A stretch of 64,000 bases of DNA from Bromus sterilis (lineage: Eukaryota; Streptophyta; Magnoliopsida; Poales; Poaceae). The stretch is taken from positions 64,216,001-64,280,000 of the forward strand of contig OX465598.1 of assembly GCA_950022295.1 (NCBI GenBank). Reading direction: 5' to 3'. Below are positions 10,451 through 22,804 of this stretch, piece after piece. A model generated the notes under the pieces. That model was not told where the DNA came from, did not search any database, and was given only the letters and a program-made list of their open reading frames with translations. The translations under genes were made by a program, and so were the position numbers. Position 1 is the first letter of the stretch. Every line of letters begins with the position of its first letter.

Positions 10451-10690
10451 CTTGAAGCCCATGTGTTGGATTCAAGGGTGGATGCCATGTAGATAATGAT
10501 ATACATTGAGCTATGGCATCAAGATAATTAATTTGAATAGATGAATTCAATATGATCAATAAGAAGTTTGTTTGAAGCACATGTGTTGGATTCAAGGTGT
10601 ATGCCATGAAGACAATTATGTACATTGAGTTGTGGCATCAAGATCATTGATTTGAAGAGATGGATTAAATATGATCAAGAAGAAGTTAAA
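10451..10690. repeat. Diverged tandem duplication, about 120-bp unit
   Basis: TTGAAGC(C/A)CATGTGTTGG starts units at about 10452 and 10572, followed in both by a GCCATG-A-A--AAT-ATGTACATTGAG pattern. Two units lie in the LTR, apparently an internal duplication of its U3. Confidence 0.7.
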
Positions 10691-10888
10691 GAAGATGGAG
10701 TTCTTGTGTGGAACTAAAAGAAGCCATGCTCTAGATTGTGTGATAAGCCATGAATGTTCAAGATCTTGAGAGGTTGATTATAAGAGAAGAATTTGAGTTA
10801 TGGCTCTAAGTAAAGGTCGTGTTGTCTCATGTGTTTAGCTATGGATGACCAAGACTTAGGGAATGCAATCAAGTGAAGAATTCTTTAT

Positions 10889-10932
10889 GTACCTGAAGAT
10901 ATTATGATAGAGCATGAAGAGATACAATGTTG
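10889..10932. repeat. 44-bp target-flank repeat, copy 1
   Basis: This is host sequence immediately left of the copia element (GTACCTGAAGAT...ATGTTG). It recurs at 17274-17317, just left of the second LTR, where internal copia sequence should be. Confidence 0.9.
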
Positions 10933-12686
10933 TGTTGGGGTTCGCAGCAGAAAACACAAATTTTTCTAACTAGCGTTCCCTTAACCCAAGATCTAGCTAG
11001 CCGTATTACCGTAACAGATAGTAGTGCGGAAATAACATACCTCGGGGTGTAGTCCGTTGCGCGGGAAACGTTCCCGCAAACGTGGTTGATGTAGCCGATC
11101 AAGTTTCACAGCCCCCTGGCTGTGTTGAGCACCCGGATGGGTGTAGTGCCACACGTGCAGCACCTCGTAGTACTCGCACACGTACGAGACTCGATGACGA
11201 CCTCCGTTCTCCGATCCAGCGGAGGGGGCGGAAGCAGACCTCCGGACGGAGCTTCGGCAGCACGACGGCCTCCGATTCTAGCAGAGAGGTCTCAATTCCA
11301 CTACAGGCTCACACTAGGGAGCCCACCGTGGAAGAGACCAGAGAGGGGAGGAGACCGGAGAAAACCGATCTCAATTCGGAGTTCTATTTATTTTCTCACG
11401 AATTTCTGTGTATTAATTATGTGCACCCTGCCTGTCTTTATATAGGCTGGGGAAGGGAGTCAACCCACCTCCCTTAGCAATGTGGGACTAAATTCCCCTT
11501 TGCTAAGGGGTGGCCGGCCAAGGGGGGAGAGGGGGCGCACCCCTCATGGGCCCTAGGGCCCATGGCGCCTCCCCCCCCTTTTCTTTTCTTTTTTCTTTTC
11601 CCTTTAATTCCTTAATGGGCCTTTTTCTCCACTAAGGCCCATAGCACATATTAATTAGAAATAAAATGATTTTAATTATTAATTCAATTAATTAATAACT
11701 AAAACATATTATTCCATCTCCCGGTGCTCCGGAAACACTTCCGGCTCACTCCGAACTTGTTTCGGTTCAATATGGTACTCCTCCGATATTGTCTCCTTAA
11801 TTCTCTGGTTGCTCCGATGGTTCCGAAAAGGTCTCCGATTTCATCGAGCCCTTAAGTGTGTTACCCTACGGTCCGAGAACACTCCAGTCATGACCGAGCA
11901 GAGGCAACAGTCAATGATCATCAGCGGGACCTGGATGCCCATAATGACCCCTGTGCATTCCGGATATCAATACCGATTGGACCTTACGCCGTATAGCATT
12001 CCCTTTGTCAGCGATACTGGATTGTTCCGAGATTCGATCAATGACATCCTATGTCTGGTTCAATCTCGTTCCGAACTAAATCCTCATTCACTCGTTCCCG
12101 TGATATTCATCCCCGTGACCTAGTCACACGCTGCGCAGCTTTATGGATGGAATCTCACCGAGTGGGCCCTGAGTATCTATCCATTATATGGATTGACAAA
12201 TCCCGCTCTTGTAAACAATACTCCTCAACGTATCTCCACGGAATACCTAAGATACAACCGTTATGACCCGCATATTTCAGTCAGGTGGTGGGATGTAAGT
12301 CAAAGCATCCGGGAAGATAGTGATTATGCACGTACTCACGGTCAAAGGAACGGTCTACCACGTTCTGTAATTACAACACTGAACCTTCACAAGATTTGAT
12401 CATGTTGTAATGCTTACTTTGGGTAATGTTCATCACATCACTTAACCCGTGAGGTGACCTCATAGTCAAGAGACTTAATTGTCCATGATCGCGAAACCAC
12501 GATCATCATGTTGACCATGAACTAGTTATCGATGTAGAGGCTAACTAGGAACTCTGGGGGTTTCTATACCACACCTGTATCATTGTTTCACTGACACAGT
12601 TCTAGCACGGTATGAACTGGTTATGAACTTGCTTAGATATATTGGAATAATCATATATTATTTGCCTCTAGAGCATATATCCAACA
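10933..12686 (-). repeat. Left (3') LTR of the copia element
   Basis: On the minus strand it begins TGTTGGATATATGCTCTAGA and ends GAACCCCAACA. TATATAAA is at about 11445-11438 (minus). A perfect 20-bp palindrome lies about 100 bp upstream of the TATA box. Plus-strand open frames at 11082-11477 are inside the LTR and are not genes. Confidence 0.9.
11545..11564. repeat. Perfect 20-bp palindrome in copia LTR (copy 1; copy 2 at 17930-17949)
   Basis: CATGGGCCCT is followed directly by its own complement AGGGCCCATG. It is preserved in both LTRs. It contains TGGGCC on both strands, the plant site II core known to be bound by TCP factors, so it may be a U3 control element; that role is inferred. Confidence 0.85.
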
Positions 12687-12709
12687 GTCTCCCACTTGCA
12701 CTAGAGTGC
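12687..12709 (-). other. Polypurine tract of the copia element
   Basis: On the minus strand GTGCAAGTGGGAGAC directly precedes the LTR start TGTTGG, the arrangement seen in the BARE/Angela lineage. It primes plus-strand synthesis and fixes the element as minus-oriented. Confidence 0.88.
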
Positions 12710-15700
12710 TAATAATCTAGCCGCATTTTTCCGATCATAATCATCTTATCACATAAGTGTTCATTGATCATGCACGCTCATGGAAGAGGGTTCGTCAACG
12801 AACTGCACCAATTCAGATTCGTATGTTTCCTTTGCAACTGGCATAAGTCAAAAGCTCTTTTGACATACCACTCATTATCATATAATGGTTGGATATAAGT
12901 TTCGCGGGAGAGTGAGACTACTATTTCACAGTATCCTCCAATGATCTCTTGGTTCAGTCTTTAGAAGACTCATCCATAGTCATATATACTGGGAAATACA
13001 CTCAGCCAGAAGTCCAATACTTCTAACGCTAAACTTCTATCCATACGTCTACTTTCTTAAGTAGTATTATGTTTGTAGTTCCGTGAATTTTGCTCACATT
13101 TCTTTCATGTCTTTGGTGATGTCTCTAATTCCATATAGACCCATAATATGGCTTGCAATTGTAATCTTGCATTACATTCAAGTCTATTATCCTTTCTATA
13201 TTTTAGAGAACAGTCCTCAGTATGCCTCTCATATACTGAATGCATGGACTTTATTCAGATTCTGTGTTTTACTCCTAAAGCACATCGGAATCTGTTCTTC
13301 TTTCAAGAACTTTTGAGTCATTCTGTTGTTGGATTCACAATGCATGTTATATGGTAGAATCATATGTCAAGAACATATGAGATCACATGTCCAGTACATG
13401 GTGCATCTCTATTCTTCCATCAAGACATTGCTTGTGATATTTGGATTTCATCCATTATATAATTTCTAGCCACAAGAACCTGTTTCTTGTCTAGAAGATT
13501 ATTCCAACTTTCACTTCGTTTCATTATCCGTATCTTAATCTACTCATATAGATTTCAACGTGTAATGTGTTGGTATTTCATATAAAAGAAGATTCTTGCA
13601 ATCTTGTATTTTATTTGCCTTATGCTCTATATATATATCATAATGCACATATGTATATAAGACGATTCTCTATATGCACAATCAATGCATATCCATATAT
13701 ATACATATGAGATCATTCTTCACACATATCAGTGCATATATGTTTGAGACAATGATCCTGCTCCCACTCAAATATATCCATCATATACTCATATATTTGT
13801 GGTTTTAGCTTTCATCAAGTCATTTTATTGTTCACTATGTCTCACATAATGACAATGCTTCCAAAGCTCCCACTCAGAAAATGCCCTCTGCATTCCAAGT
13901 TTCTGGGAAGTCTTCAAAGCTCCCACTCAGTTTCATGAAACTGCAGGCCCACTCAATATTTTGGTCATCACAAAATCACTTGATCAAATCAAGGTTGAGG
14001 GTTCCTGTCTTGAGGTACTATAGTCCATCCTTTTAACGAAGTAACCTTCGTCTTGCCCATTACAATTCCCTTTCAAATCCAAATTTGACTGAGATGCAAT
14101 TTCAGGCTATGGTCCATCGTAGTGTAAATGAAATATTTTATTGATTAAAGCATTCCTACGTTTTCGTAGTCAATCACCATTGAACTTTGGTCATAACCAA
14201 ATAATGCCTTATGTCCATTACATTATTCTCAATAACTCTCCAGTTTGTCGAGAATATGAAATAACCGATTTATTTCACGGGACGTGAGCCATCCTTAATG
14301 TAACTCAATATTATTTCATTTCTCCTCGTGTTCTAGGCTACCATCATTCCTTTGTGTCTTCAAGCAATATTATTCCCTATTGTTTTATTAAGAAGACTCA
14401 TGATTATTGTTCTGTACAGAACGTATTCATGATAACCTTCTAAATTCAACAATGGCTTCAACTCATATACCAAGATCAATCATCTTTGGCATATCCTTCC
14501 TTATGCAGTGTCATTACAGCGGAACATGCTTCCGTTGCAATACTCTGATATTCTGAAGGTAAGGTCCAATACCCCGGTCAAAGTTTTCATTATCTCCCAT
14601 TGGATCTGTGTCGAGATACTTTTCTCGTATTACCAATTAAGCAACACAAATTTTGCTATTCGGGGAGAATATGTAATTTCAATTGCTCGTAGTTTTATTA
14701 CAAAGAAATTCTTTCTTTTAAGAAACCTTATAACACCATCAGTTATGGAGCTATCATGTCTCGTTAAAACCAGGATGGTTTCCTATTCATGAAGTGGGTG
14801 TTTTAACTTAATGAATTAACAACTTATTCAACAATAACTATAGTGCTAGGGGAAAGAACGTTTAGACCATACTACGGTTTAGTATGACTACGAATGGTTT
14901 AAGTAGTCTAGCACTTTCAACTTCCATCGTAGTTTGTGGTACAACTTCCACAAGTCTCCCATTATGTCAATATCAATACTTTTCACTCCGGATCGTAGCG
15001 TAGTGATATGTATCCTTGTATTCTCACTTCTTACTGTGATTCCCGAATCTCAGTTTTATGATCTCAATTGAATACAACTTTCAATTAATCATATGAAGTC
15101 TTTAATGATAACTCACATGCCCATTCTACATCATTTATGTATAATGATTGGCACAAGTTCTACTTGCTAGAACCTTGTCATGATTATATTTATTGCAGAG
15201 GTTCATAGATCGTGTATCTAATCCATCTCATGCAATCAAGTTATGATTCTTCATTCGATAATGAACTCACAAGTTAATAGATCATACATTTAATGAATTC
15301 ATCAGTTATGAAGTCACCTCATGCAATCAGATCTTTGACTTGTTACAATCAAGACAACTTTATCATTAAACATTGAATATTTCTTGACAATAATAGTAGT
15401 ATTATAAATGCTTTCTACCATATCATAAATCAAGACGTAATCAAAGTATAAGCACACTTTTATTCATAAATATGGAACAACTGACTTGTCTCATTACATG
15501 AATAACTTTGTCTCGCGAGATGCAAGACATACAACTAAGTGTTCATACTATAATGATTACATAAGATTTATCTAATACTCTAAGTATCTCCTATGATAGA
15601 TGTCTCGGTGGAATCCATGCTGGCCATCAACTGACTTGATGTCCATCAATCCTCGATTTCACCTCTTCCCGTCCATGCAACAGCAGGTCCTGTTTTCATA

Positions 15701-15726
15701 AAACAGAATAAGTATCAAATACTCAT
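12710..15726 (-). other. Copia internal region without pol
   Basis: AT-rich sequence with no long frame on either strand. Repeated AGTGGGAGC motifs (seen as GCTCCCACT at about 13770, 13870 and 13920) resemble scattered purine-rich linkers of this lineage. Protease, integrase, RT and RNase H could not be recognised. Confidence 0.6.
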
Positions 15727-16434
15727 TTACTGCACTTGTTGTATAAGGGAATGAACATTTATAATGTATATCAAGTATATACCTTCTCCATCGATGACTT
15801 CTGCATCCTCGAAAGGAGCAATGTCCGTGGTCAAGAGATCAGTCATGAAGTTCTGGAGACTCATGTTAGCTCCTCTTCCGACATAGCTATGAACATAATC
15901 ACCATAACTCGGAGGGAGTGAGTGCAATAACGTATTTATTGCAAACTCTTCCGTGGTGCTTTCGTTCATTGTCCAATATTCATAGTCCTCCACTAGGGTC
16001 AGGTACATCTCATGCATCCTGTCTAAGTGATCATCAAGGCTTGTGCGTTCTTCCATCTTTGTAGATAGAAACTTGCTTTCTAACTCAAATCTGGCAATTC
16101 TGAACTCACGTACGAACATTGTCTTTAGCGTGTCCATCATGTCATATGGGCCAGTGTCCTGTAACTGTATGCCCAACTTCTCTGACATGCTGAAGATCAT
16201 GACATTCCTGACTACGGAGCATTTCTGTCGGCGAGCATAATGATCAAGTATCTCTTGATCGCCAACATGATCGTCCGGATGTTCTTCCACATGCATTTCT
16301 ATTGTAAACAAGATGTCTGCTCTCTTGAGCGACGTCCTAAGGCGTGAATACCAATCAGCAAAGTTTGACCCATTTTCTCTAAGTCTTTCACCTTCCATGA
16401 AGAAAGATAGTTCACGTTGCTCTAGTGCATTCAT
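15727..16434 (-). CDS. Copia gag polyprotein fragment
   Basis: A 235-residue frame starts MNALEQRELSF. It contains the copia gag/UBN2-like core: NFADWYSRLR (about residues 24-33), a MFVREFRIARFELESKF segment near residue 107, and TTEEFAINTLLHSLPPSYGDYV near 170. It matches in layout the gag at 39965-40999, but ends before any zinc knuckle, so the nucleic-acid-binding end is missing or in a lost exon or frame. Gag normally builds the virus-like particle in the cytoplasm. The ATG lies about 840 bp from the right-hand internal boundary, a plausible leader. It may still be translatable, but particle function is doubtful. Confidence 0.8.
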   Translation of the reverse strand: MNALEQRELSFFMEGERLRENGSNFADWYSRLRTSLKRADILFTIEMHVEEHPDDHVGDQEILDHYARRQKCSVVRNVMIFSMSEKLGIQLQDTGPYDMMDTLKTMFVREFRIARFELESKFLSTKMEERTSLDDHLDRMHEMYLTLVEDYEYWTMNESTTEEFAINTLLHSLPPSYGDYVHSYVGRGANMSLQNFMTDLLTTDIAPFEDAEVIDGEGIYLIYIINVHSLIQQVQ

Positions 16435-17273
16435 TTTCTACAAACATAATTGCAAGGAACACAATTAAGACTAGTTCACAACAATGAGTTCATATAATCA
16501 TATGAGCTCGCACTAAAACATTTCATCCCTAGGAAGTTTTAGTGATTACATGATCCAGATTCACTGCCCGACCTCGAATATCACACGGCCGACGGGTCAG
16601 TTTCAAAGGTAGACAACAACTTGTGCGATCACATTATCTTATATATACTGTGACTCATGCTCGATCTTTCGATCTCTAGTATTCCGAGGCCATATCTGCA
16701 TATGCTAGGCTCGCCAAATTAACCTCCATGTTATATGCTGCTCAGCAAGGCCATATTTACATATGCCAGGCTTGCCGAACCCAACCTCATGCGAACTCCA
16801 TTGAATATGTAGGACAACTTCGGTATGTACGGAGCATCAAGCCATATGGGAGAACCTTCCAGGTGGTGCACACTTCGGTAGAATACTTGTGTTTGGCTTT
16901 GTTAAGGGATCATCTTATCACATGCTACCATCGTGTATCCTATACTAGCAAGTTTTAAGATGTCTGGGCTATGGCAACACTTAGTCTACAGTGTCTCCAT
17001 TTTAGTTTGTTTTATGATGACGATTACTACTTATTAGTAACACATAGCAAAAGTTATCACTACATCACAAACAAACAAACGATAGCCCCCACTTTGCAAT
17101 ACAAGGTTTAGACGGTCTAGTTGTATATTGCAAGTTTTACGTGGCTGCTAGGGCTTTCATAGTTAAACAGGTTTTAACCTACGAGTCAACCACAACGTCA
17201 ACCATACGATTGTCTCTATTACACCCCGCACGGGGCCCTCCGTTGCAAATGCCACATCCGCTAAAGTGAAGAA

Positions 17274-17317
17274 GTACCTGAAGATATTATGATAGAGCAT
17301 GAAGAGATACAATGTTG
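17274..17317. repeat. 44-bp target-flank repeat, copy 2 (inside the element)
   Basis: Identical to 10889-10932 including TGTTG, and directly abuts the right LTR. The joint with copia internal DNA is at AAGTGAAGAA (17264-17273), which also occurs in the host flank at 10871-10880. The host copy has eight extra bases (TTCTTTAT), absent here. Confidence 0.9.
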
Positions 17318-19071
17318 TGTTGGGGTTCGCAGCAGAAAACACAAATTTTTCTAACTAGCGTTCCCTTAACCCAAGATCTAGCTAGCCGCATTACCGTAAC
17401 AGATAGTAGTGCGGAAATAACATACCTCGGGGTGTAGTCCGTTGCGCGGGAAACGTTCCCGCAAACGTGGTTGATGTAGCCGATCAAGTTTCACAGCCCC
17501 CTGGCTGTGTTGAGCACCCGGATGGGTGTAGTGCCACACGTGCAGCACCTCGTAGTACTCGCACACGTACGAGACTCGATGACGACCTCCGTTCTCCGAT
17601 CCAGCGGAGGGGGCGGAAGCAGACCTCCGGACGGAGCTTCGGCAGCACGACGGCCTCCGATTCTAGCAGAGAGGTCTCAATTCCACTACAGGCTCACACT
17701 AGGGAGCCCACCGTGGAAGAGACCAGAGAGGGGAGGAGACCGGAGAAAACCGATCTCAATTCGGAGTTATATTTATTTTCTCACGAATTTCTGTGTATTA
17801 ATTATGTGCACCCTGCCTGTCTTTATATAGGCTGGGGAAGGGAGTCAACCCACCTCCCTTAGCAATGTGGGACTAAAGTCCCCTTTGCTAAGGGGTGGCC
17901 GGCCAAGGGGGGAGAGGGGGCGCACCCCTCATGGGCCCTAGGGCCCATGGCGCCTCCCCCCCTTTTCTTTTCTTTTTTCTTTTCCCTTTAATTCCTTAAT
18001 GGGCCTTTTTCTCCACTAAGGCCCATAGCACATATTAATTGGAAATAAAATGATTTTAATTATTAATTCAATTAATTAATAACTAAAACATATTATTCCA
18101 TCTCCCGGTGCTCCGGAAACACTTCCGGCTCACTCCGAACTTGTTTCGGTTCAATACGGTACTCCTCCGATATTGTCTCCTTAATTCTCTGGTTGCTCCG
18201 ATGGTTCCGAAAAGGTCTCCGATTTCATCGAGCCCTTAAGTGTGTTACCCTACGGTTCGAGAACACTCCAGTCATGACCGAGCAGAGGCAACAGTCAATG
18301 ATCATCAGCGGGACCTGGATGCCCATAATGACCCCTGTGCATTCCGGATATCAATACCGATTGGACCTTACGCCGTATAGCATTCCCTTTGTCAGCGATA
18401 CTGGATTGTTCCGAGATTCGATCAATGACATCCTATGTCTGGTTCAATCTCGTTCCGAACTAAATCCTCATTCACCCGTTCCCGTGATATTCATCCCCGT
18501 GACCTAGTCACACGCTGCGCAGCTTTATGGATGGAATCTCACCGAGTGGGCCCTGAGTATCTATCCATTATATGGATTGACAAATCCCGCTCTTGTAAAC
18601 AATACTCCTCAACGTATCTCCACGGAATACCTAAGATACAACCGTTATGACCCGCATATTTCAGTCAGGTGGTGGGATGTAAGTCAAAGCATCCGAGAAG
18701 ATAGTGATTATGCACGTACTCACGGTCAAAGGAACGGTCTACCACGTTCTGTAATTACAACACTGAACCTTCACAAGATTTGATCATGTTGTAATGCTTA
18801 CTTTGGGTAATGTTCATCACGTCACTTAACCCGTGAGGTGACCTCATAGTCAAGAGACTTAATTGTCCATGATCGCGAAACCACGATCATCATGTTGACC
18901 ATGAACTAGTTATCGATGTAGAGGCTAACTAGGAACTCTGGGGGTTTCTATACCACACCTGTATCATTGTTTCACTGACACAGTTCTAGCACGGTATGAA
19001 ACTGGTTATGAACTTGCTTAGATATATTGGAATAATCATATATTATTTGCCTCTAGAGCATATATCCAACA
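17318..19071 (-). repeat. Right (5') LTR of the copia element
   Basis: A 1754-bp copy of the left LTR with a handful of substitutions and small indels (a shorter C run near 17955; an extra A near 19000). TGTTG follows at 19072-19076. No primer binding site adjoins its internal side. Confidence 0.9.
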
Positions 19072-19076
19072 TGTTG

Positions 19077-20468
19077 ACCAAGACAAAGTGCATGAGTAAG
19101 AATTAAAGTTGGTCAACACACAAAACATAAAGTCTGCACCACGAGGGTTCTTATGATCATGTGGTATGGTAAGCTTGTGTCAATTGTGTTTTGTGAACTA
19201 ACCCATGTTCTATGTATTTTGTATCTATGGTGGCTAGGCATCTCTCTATGGGCATGCACCAAAAGGATGTTTCCATAGAGCCCATAGGAATTTGACATCA
19301 AGTGTGGTGGTCATCAAGTTTGAGAAGTGGAAGTTCAAGATGAGCATCTCGAGAAGATCACATGCTTGAAGCTTGTCGTCCATTTGTGATAATGTACTTG
19401 TGAAGGTATGGTTTAATGAAGCTATCCCATAGTGGCTTATGGGGGAGCAAATTATAAGTCTTCACCAAGCAACAATGATCAAGTGAAGCATTCCGGCTTG
19501 AAGGAAGCATAAAGGGTTTTCATCTAAGTTCAAGCGGGATGCACAAGGCAAAGGTATGACCTTTATAGGTTTTCCTTTTACCGGTCTCAAGGTGGTTGTT
19601 GAGAGACCGGGTTATAGGATAGATAGCCGCACTATCAAGAGGGGATTTTGGTTGAGTTACTTGATCACATCGTCTTAGGGAGCTCAATACTTTGCATACC
19701 TTGCATCTCCCTATCTTGTTGCTTCTTGGTGTTTCTCCGTGTGAGGTTCTTGAGCTTGTTTCTAGCTTTTCAACAAGCCAAGGTTCATCGAAAACGGAAT
19801 TTGTTTGCATCTTCTTTTGCGTTTTCGAGTTTGGATGTTTTATCGGTTCTTCGGTTTGGTAGGTCTCTACCTATCCGCTCTTGTTTCATTCTCTCTTGTT
19901 ATTTCGTGGGCTTTATCTGCATGAAGAGCTAGAGATTGTTTCTAGCTTCAAAACAAGCCCAAGTACTTCAAATTTGGAGTTCGTATGCAAAAGTTGTCGC
20001 ATTTCTCGTTCGTCTGTTTTTGGTCACTCGGTTTGGATTCGGTTGACCGAGTCAAAACCGAGTCACACGGTATTTGACCCGGTTAACCAAACAGAAACCG
20101 GGTGGTGCGATTTCTGCACCCAACGGTCATATTTTGAAGGGGTATAAAAGGGGGTCTTCTTCCCCAAGTGAACTAAGGTTCTTGAGCACGAAAATACCCT
20201 CCATTGTTGACCTTGAAAAGCTTGCTCTATCCCAATCCCTCCAATGATTCTTGCATCTTCTTGAGGGATTTGAAAGAGGAGATCTAGATCTACAATCTCC
20301 ACCAATCCATTCCTCCTCTGAGTGAGGGGAACCATTTGGATCTAGATCTTGGAGTCATTGACTTTCCCCATTATTCTTCCTCTCCTATTCCATCCTAGCA
20401 TTTGTTGATTTGGTGGGACTTGAGTGAGAAGGATTGATGTCTATAGATGCTTCTACTCTTGTAGATAG
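19077..20468 (+). mobile_element. Right part of the split LTR (continuation of 10348-10932)
   Basis: Plus-strand LTR sequence with a good TATA box (GGTATAAAAGGGGG, TATAAAAG at 20143-20150). A pyrimidine-rich leader follows, running towards GGATTGATG at about 20435. The exact LTR end is not certain; the sequence changes character at TGTTGGGACTCC (about 20468). No protein frame. Confidence 0.55.
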
Positions 20469-21078
20469 TGTTGGGACTCCAAGTGCAGAGGTTTGTAGAA
20501 CAGCAGCAAGTTTCCCTTAAGTGGATCACCCAAGGTTTATCGAACTCAGGGAGGTAGAGGTCAAAGATATCCCTCTCAAGCAACCCTGCAATTAAGATAC
20601 AAGAAGTCTCTTGTGTCCCCAACACACCTAATACACTTTTCAGATGTATAGGTGCACTAGTTCGGCGAAGAGATAGTGAAATACAAGTGGTATGGATGAA
20701 TATAAGTGGTAATGGCAATCTAAAATAATAATGGCAGCAGGCAACAATGTAACATAACTGAATGGAAACGGTGTTTCAATGCTTGAAAACAAGGCCTAGG
20801 GATCCTACTTTCACTAGTGGACACTCTAAAAAATAATAGTGTAATTGAATACATAGATGCTAGCACTTCACCATGCTACTCTGAACTAGTCTCCGGTTGG
20901 ATAACGAACACCACTTCACTGCGTAGGGCTGCAGAAGCACTCCTTAAAGTACGCAATAGCAAACACCACACTTCCATAGAGACATCCAACTCAAATCATA
21001 ACCCATGATATGTATTGTGTGAAATTTGGCCTAAGAGTCACACACGGTGCACACATTGTCAACTTTACGCATGTGGGA
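20469..21078 (-). mobile_element. Fragment of an abundant Triticeae gypsy-like repeat
   Basis: It begins TGTTGGGACTCCAAGTGCAG and continues through CTCTTGTGTCCCCAACACAC and AACAAGGCCTAGGGATCCTA. I recall such sequence as repetitive in wheat-type genomes. No coding frame and no matching end were found before the next LTR begins at 21079. Confidence 0.45.
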
Positions 21079-22754
21079 TGATACATTGGAAATGTATCTA
21101 TAATTGTTGATGCTCCATGCTTGTTTATTGCCATTTACCTTATGTTTTACTTGTGCTTCTTGGTGTTTTTATTGATTTCCTGCCACTAACTTATTGAAAA
21201 GATGCCAAGTGGCCAGTTCCTGTTTTCTGCTGTTTTTGGTTCCAGGAGAGCTGAAAAATAAATATTCTCGGAATTGACAAAGGAAGTTATTTTACGAAGT
21301 TTTACACCGGAAGACTCCAGAAGCCCGAAGGGGAGCAGCAGGGGGCCACAGGGGGCCCACACCCCCCAGGCGCGGCCAGGGGCCCACTCGCGTCTGGGCA
21401 GGGTGTGGCCCACCTGGGCACCTCCCGGCTCCGCCCTTCCGCCTATTTATTCACCCCGACGGGAAAACCCTAGATATAGCGCAGAAAGTACAGAAAGAAG
21501 TCTGTAGCCGCCGCCGTCATCGCGGGGAGATCAGAAGCTCTTCCCGGCACCCTGCCGGAGGGGAGATCTTCACCGGAGGCCTTCTTCGTCACCATGCCCG
21601 CCTCCGGAGTGATGTGTGAGTAGTTCACCATAGGACTACGGGTCCATGGTAGTAGCTAGATGGTTGTTCTCTCCATTGTATGAATCTCATGAGCTGCCTA
21701 ACATGATTGAGATCATCTTATTACTGTGCTTCATCTGTGAATCTCATGAGCTGCCTAACATGATTGAGATCACTTTATATGATTCTTGTGAGCTGTCCTA
21801 TATGATCAAGATCATCTTTATGTAATATCCCTTGTGTTGGTTTGCTGGGATCTGACTAGTTATTGAGTACAATGTTCAAGTTGAGTATAGATCTTGAGTT
21901 TATCTTTGATATGTCTTGAATCTCGTTGGTGTTATTGTGATCTTGCATGCTTTCCGTTGTTAGTAGTTGCTCTGGCCAAGTAGTTGCTTTCAACTCCAAG
22001 AGGGAGTATTTATGCTAGATAGTGGGTTCATGCCTCCTTTTATCCCTGGGCTCGAGCGACAGAAACGACTAAGGGTGAGGATGTGCTGTTGCCACTAGGG
22101 AGAACAAGATGGTGCTCTTACCAAATAGGGGTGGTTCTACTGTCTACTTTACACACTTTACTTAATGCAATAGTCTGTTTTTAGAGCTTACTTAGTAGGC
22201 TTGTTTGCAGTTTAATACTCATGGGTTTGTTCGGATGATATTTCCGTGAGTGGACTATTTAGTCACAGATGCAGTTGGATGGTGGTCTATGATCTTTGTT
22301 GTATTGCCCAATCAATCTCATAGTATTCATCTTGTCTAGTATTTGCATCTTTGTGTGCATTCTCATGTGTCAATTTCCCAGCTGTAATTTGTTTACCCAA
22401 CACTGTATTGTCTTGTGGAGAGATACCTCTACTGAACTGTGGACCCCGGTCCTTCTCTTTATTATTGTTATACAATCTGCTGCTTCCTGTTTTCCTGTTT
22501 TCTTTACTGCAAGCATCCTCTTTCCATTCGATACAATTAATCCTTTGTTTTCAGCAAGGCCAGTGGGATTGACAACCTCACTGTCTAGTTGGGGCAAAGT
22601 AATTTGGTTGTGTTGTGCAGGTCTCTACTTCAACCTTGGTGCCATTCTTTGTCTCCTACTGGTCGATTAAACCTTGGTTTCATAACTGAGGGGAATACTT
22701 GTTGCTGTCTGCATCACCACCTTCCTCTTGGGGTATCCCAACTCCTCTCCATCA
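21079..22754 (+). repeat. 5' LTR of the Athila-type element
   Basis: Starts TGATACATTGGAAATG and ends CTCTCCATCA. It shares its plan with the minus-strand LTR at 8624-10217. The TATA box (TATTTAT) is at 21444-21450, 31 bp after the GC hairpin. Confidence 0.88.
21353..21413. repeat. GC-rich hairpin module, copy 2
   Basis: Outer arms GGGCCCACACCC and GGGTGTGGCCC; inner CCCAGGCGCG and CGCGTCTGGG. GGGCCCAC fits the class I TCP consensus GGNCCCAC. Confidence 0.88.
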
Positions 22755-22786
22755 ACATCAACCTTGCAGAGGGCATCAAGAATTTC

Positions 22787-22804
22787 TAACGCCGTTGCCG
22801 GGGA
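22787..22804 (+). other. tRNA-Asp-like primer binding site
   Basis: TAACGCCGTTGCCGGGGA differs from the canonical TGGCGCCGTTGCCGGGGA only at positions 2 and 3. It lies 32 bp after the LTR end, following the spacer habit of this family. A second partial copy, TGGCGCCGTGGGGAAG, lies at about 22854. Confidence 0.8.

Larger units (their letters stand above)
10348..10932 (+). mobile_element. Left part of an LTR split by a copia insertion
   Basis: TGAAAGTGCATGAAGCCCCC at 10348 looks like the start of an LTR of a common Triticeae retroelement. The sequence resumes at 19077 after the copia element. The last five bases (10928-10932, TGTTG) are the target site of that insertion. Family name not known to me. 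Confidence 0.6.
10933..19071 (-). mobile_element. Copia retrotransposon (BARE/Angela-like), gag-only, rearranged
   Basis: Two 1754-bp LTRs (10933-12686 and 17318-19071) bound the copy. They are nearly identical, with scattered differences and balanced small indels. The 5-bp target duplication TGTTG is perfect (10928-10932 and 19072-19076). The orientation is minus: the polypurine tract precedes the left LTR, and gag lies near the right one. No protease, integrase or reverse transcriptase frame remains. The primer binding site (TGGTATCAGAGC in this lineage) is missing, because 44 bp of host flank sits next to the right LTR instead. The near-identical LTRs suggest a recent history. The copy cannot move without outside enzymes. 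Confidence 0.88.

Noticed and set aside
11082..11477. 131-codon ORF repeated at 17467-17862
   Set aside because: Both copies lie inside the two copia LTRs, antisense to the element, spanning its leader region. Repetition reflects LTR identity, not a gene.
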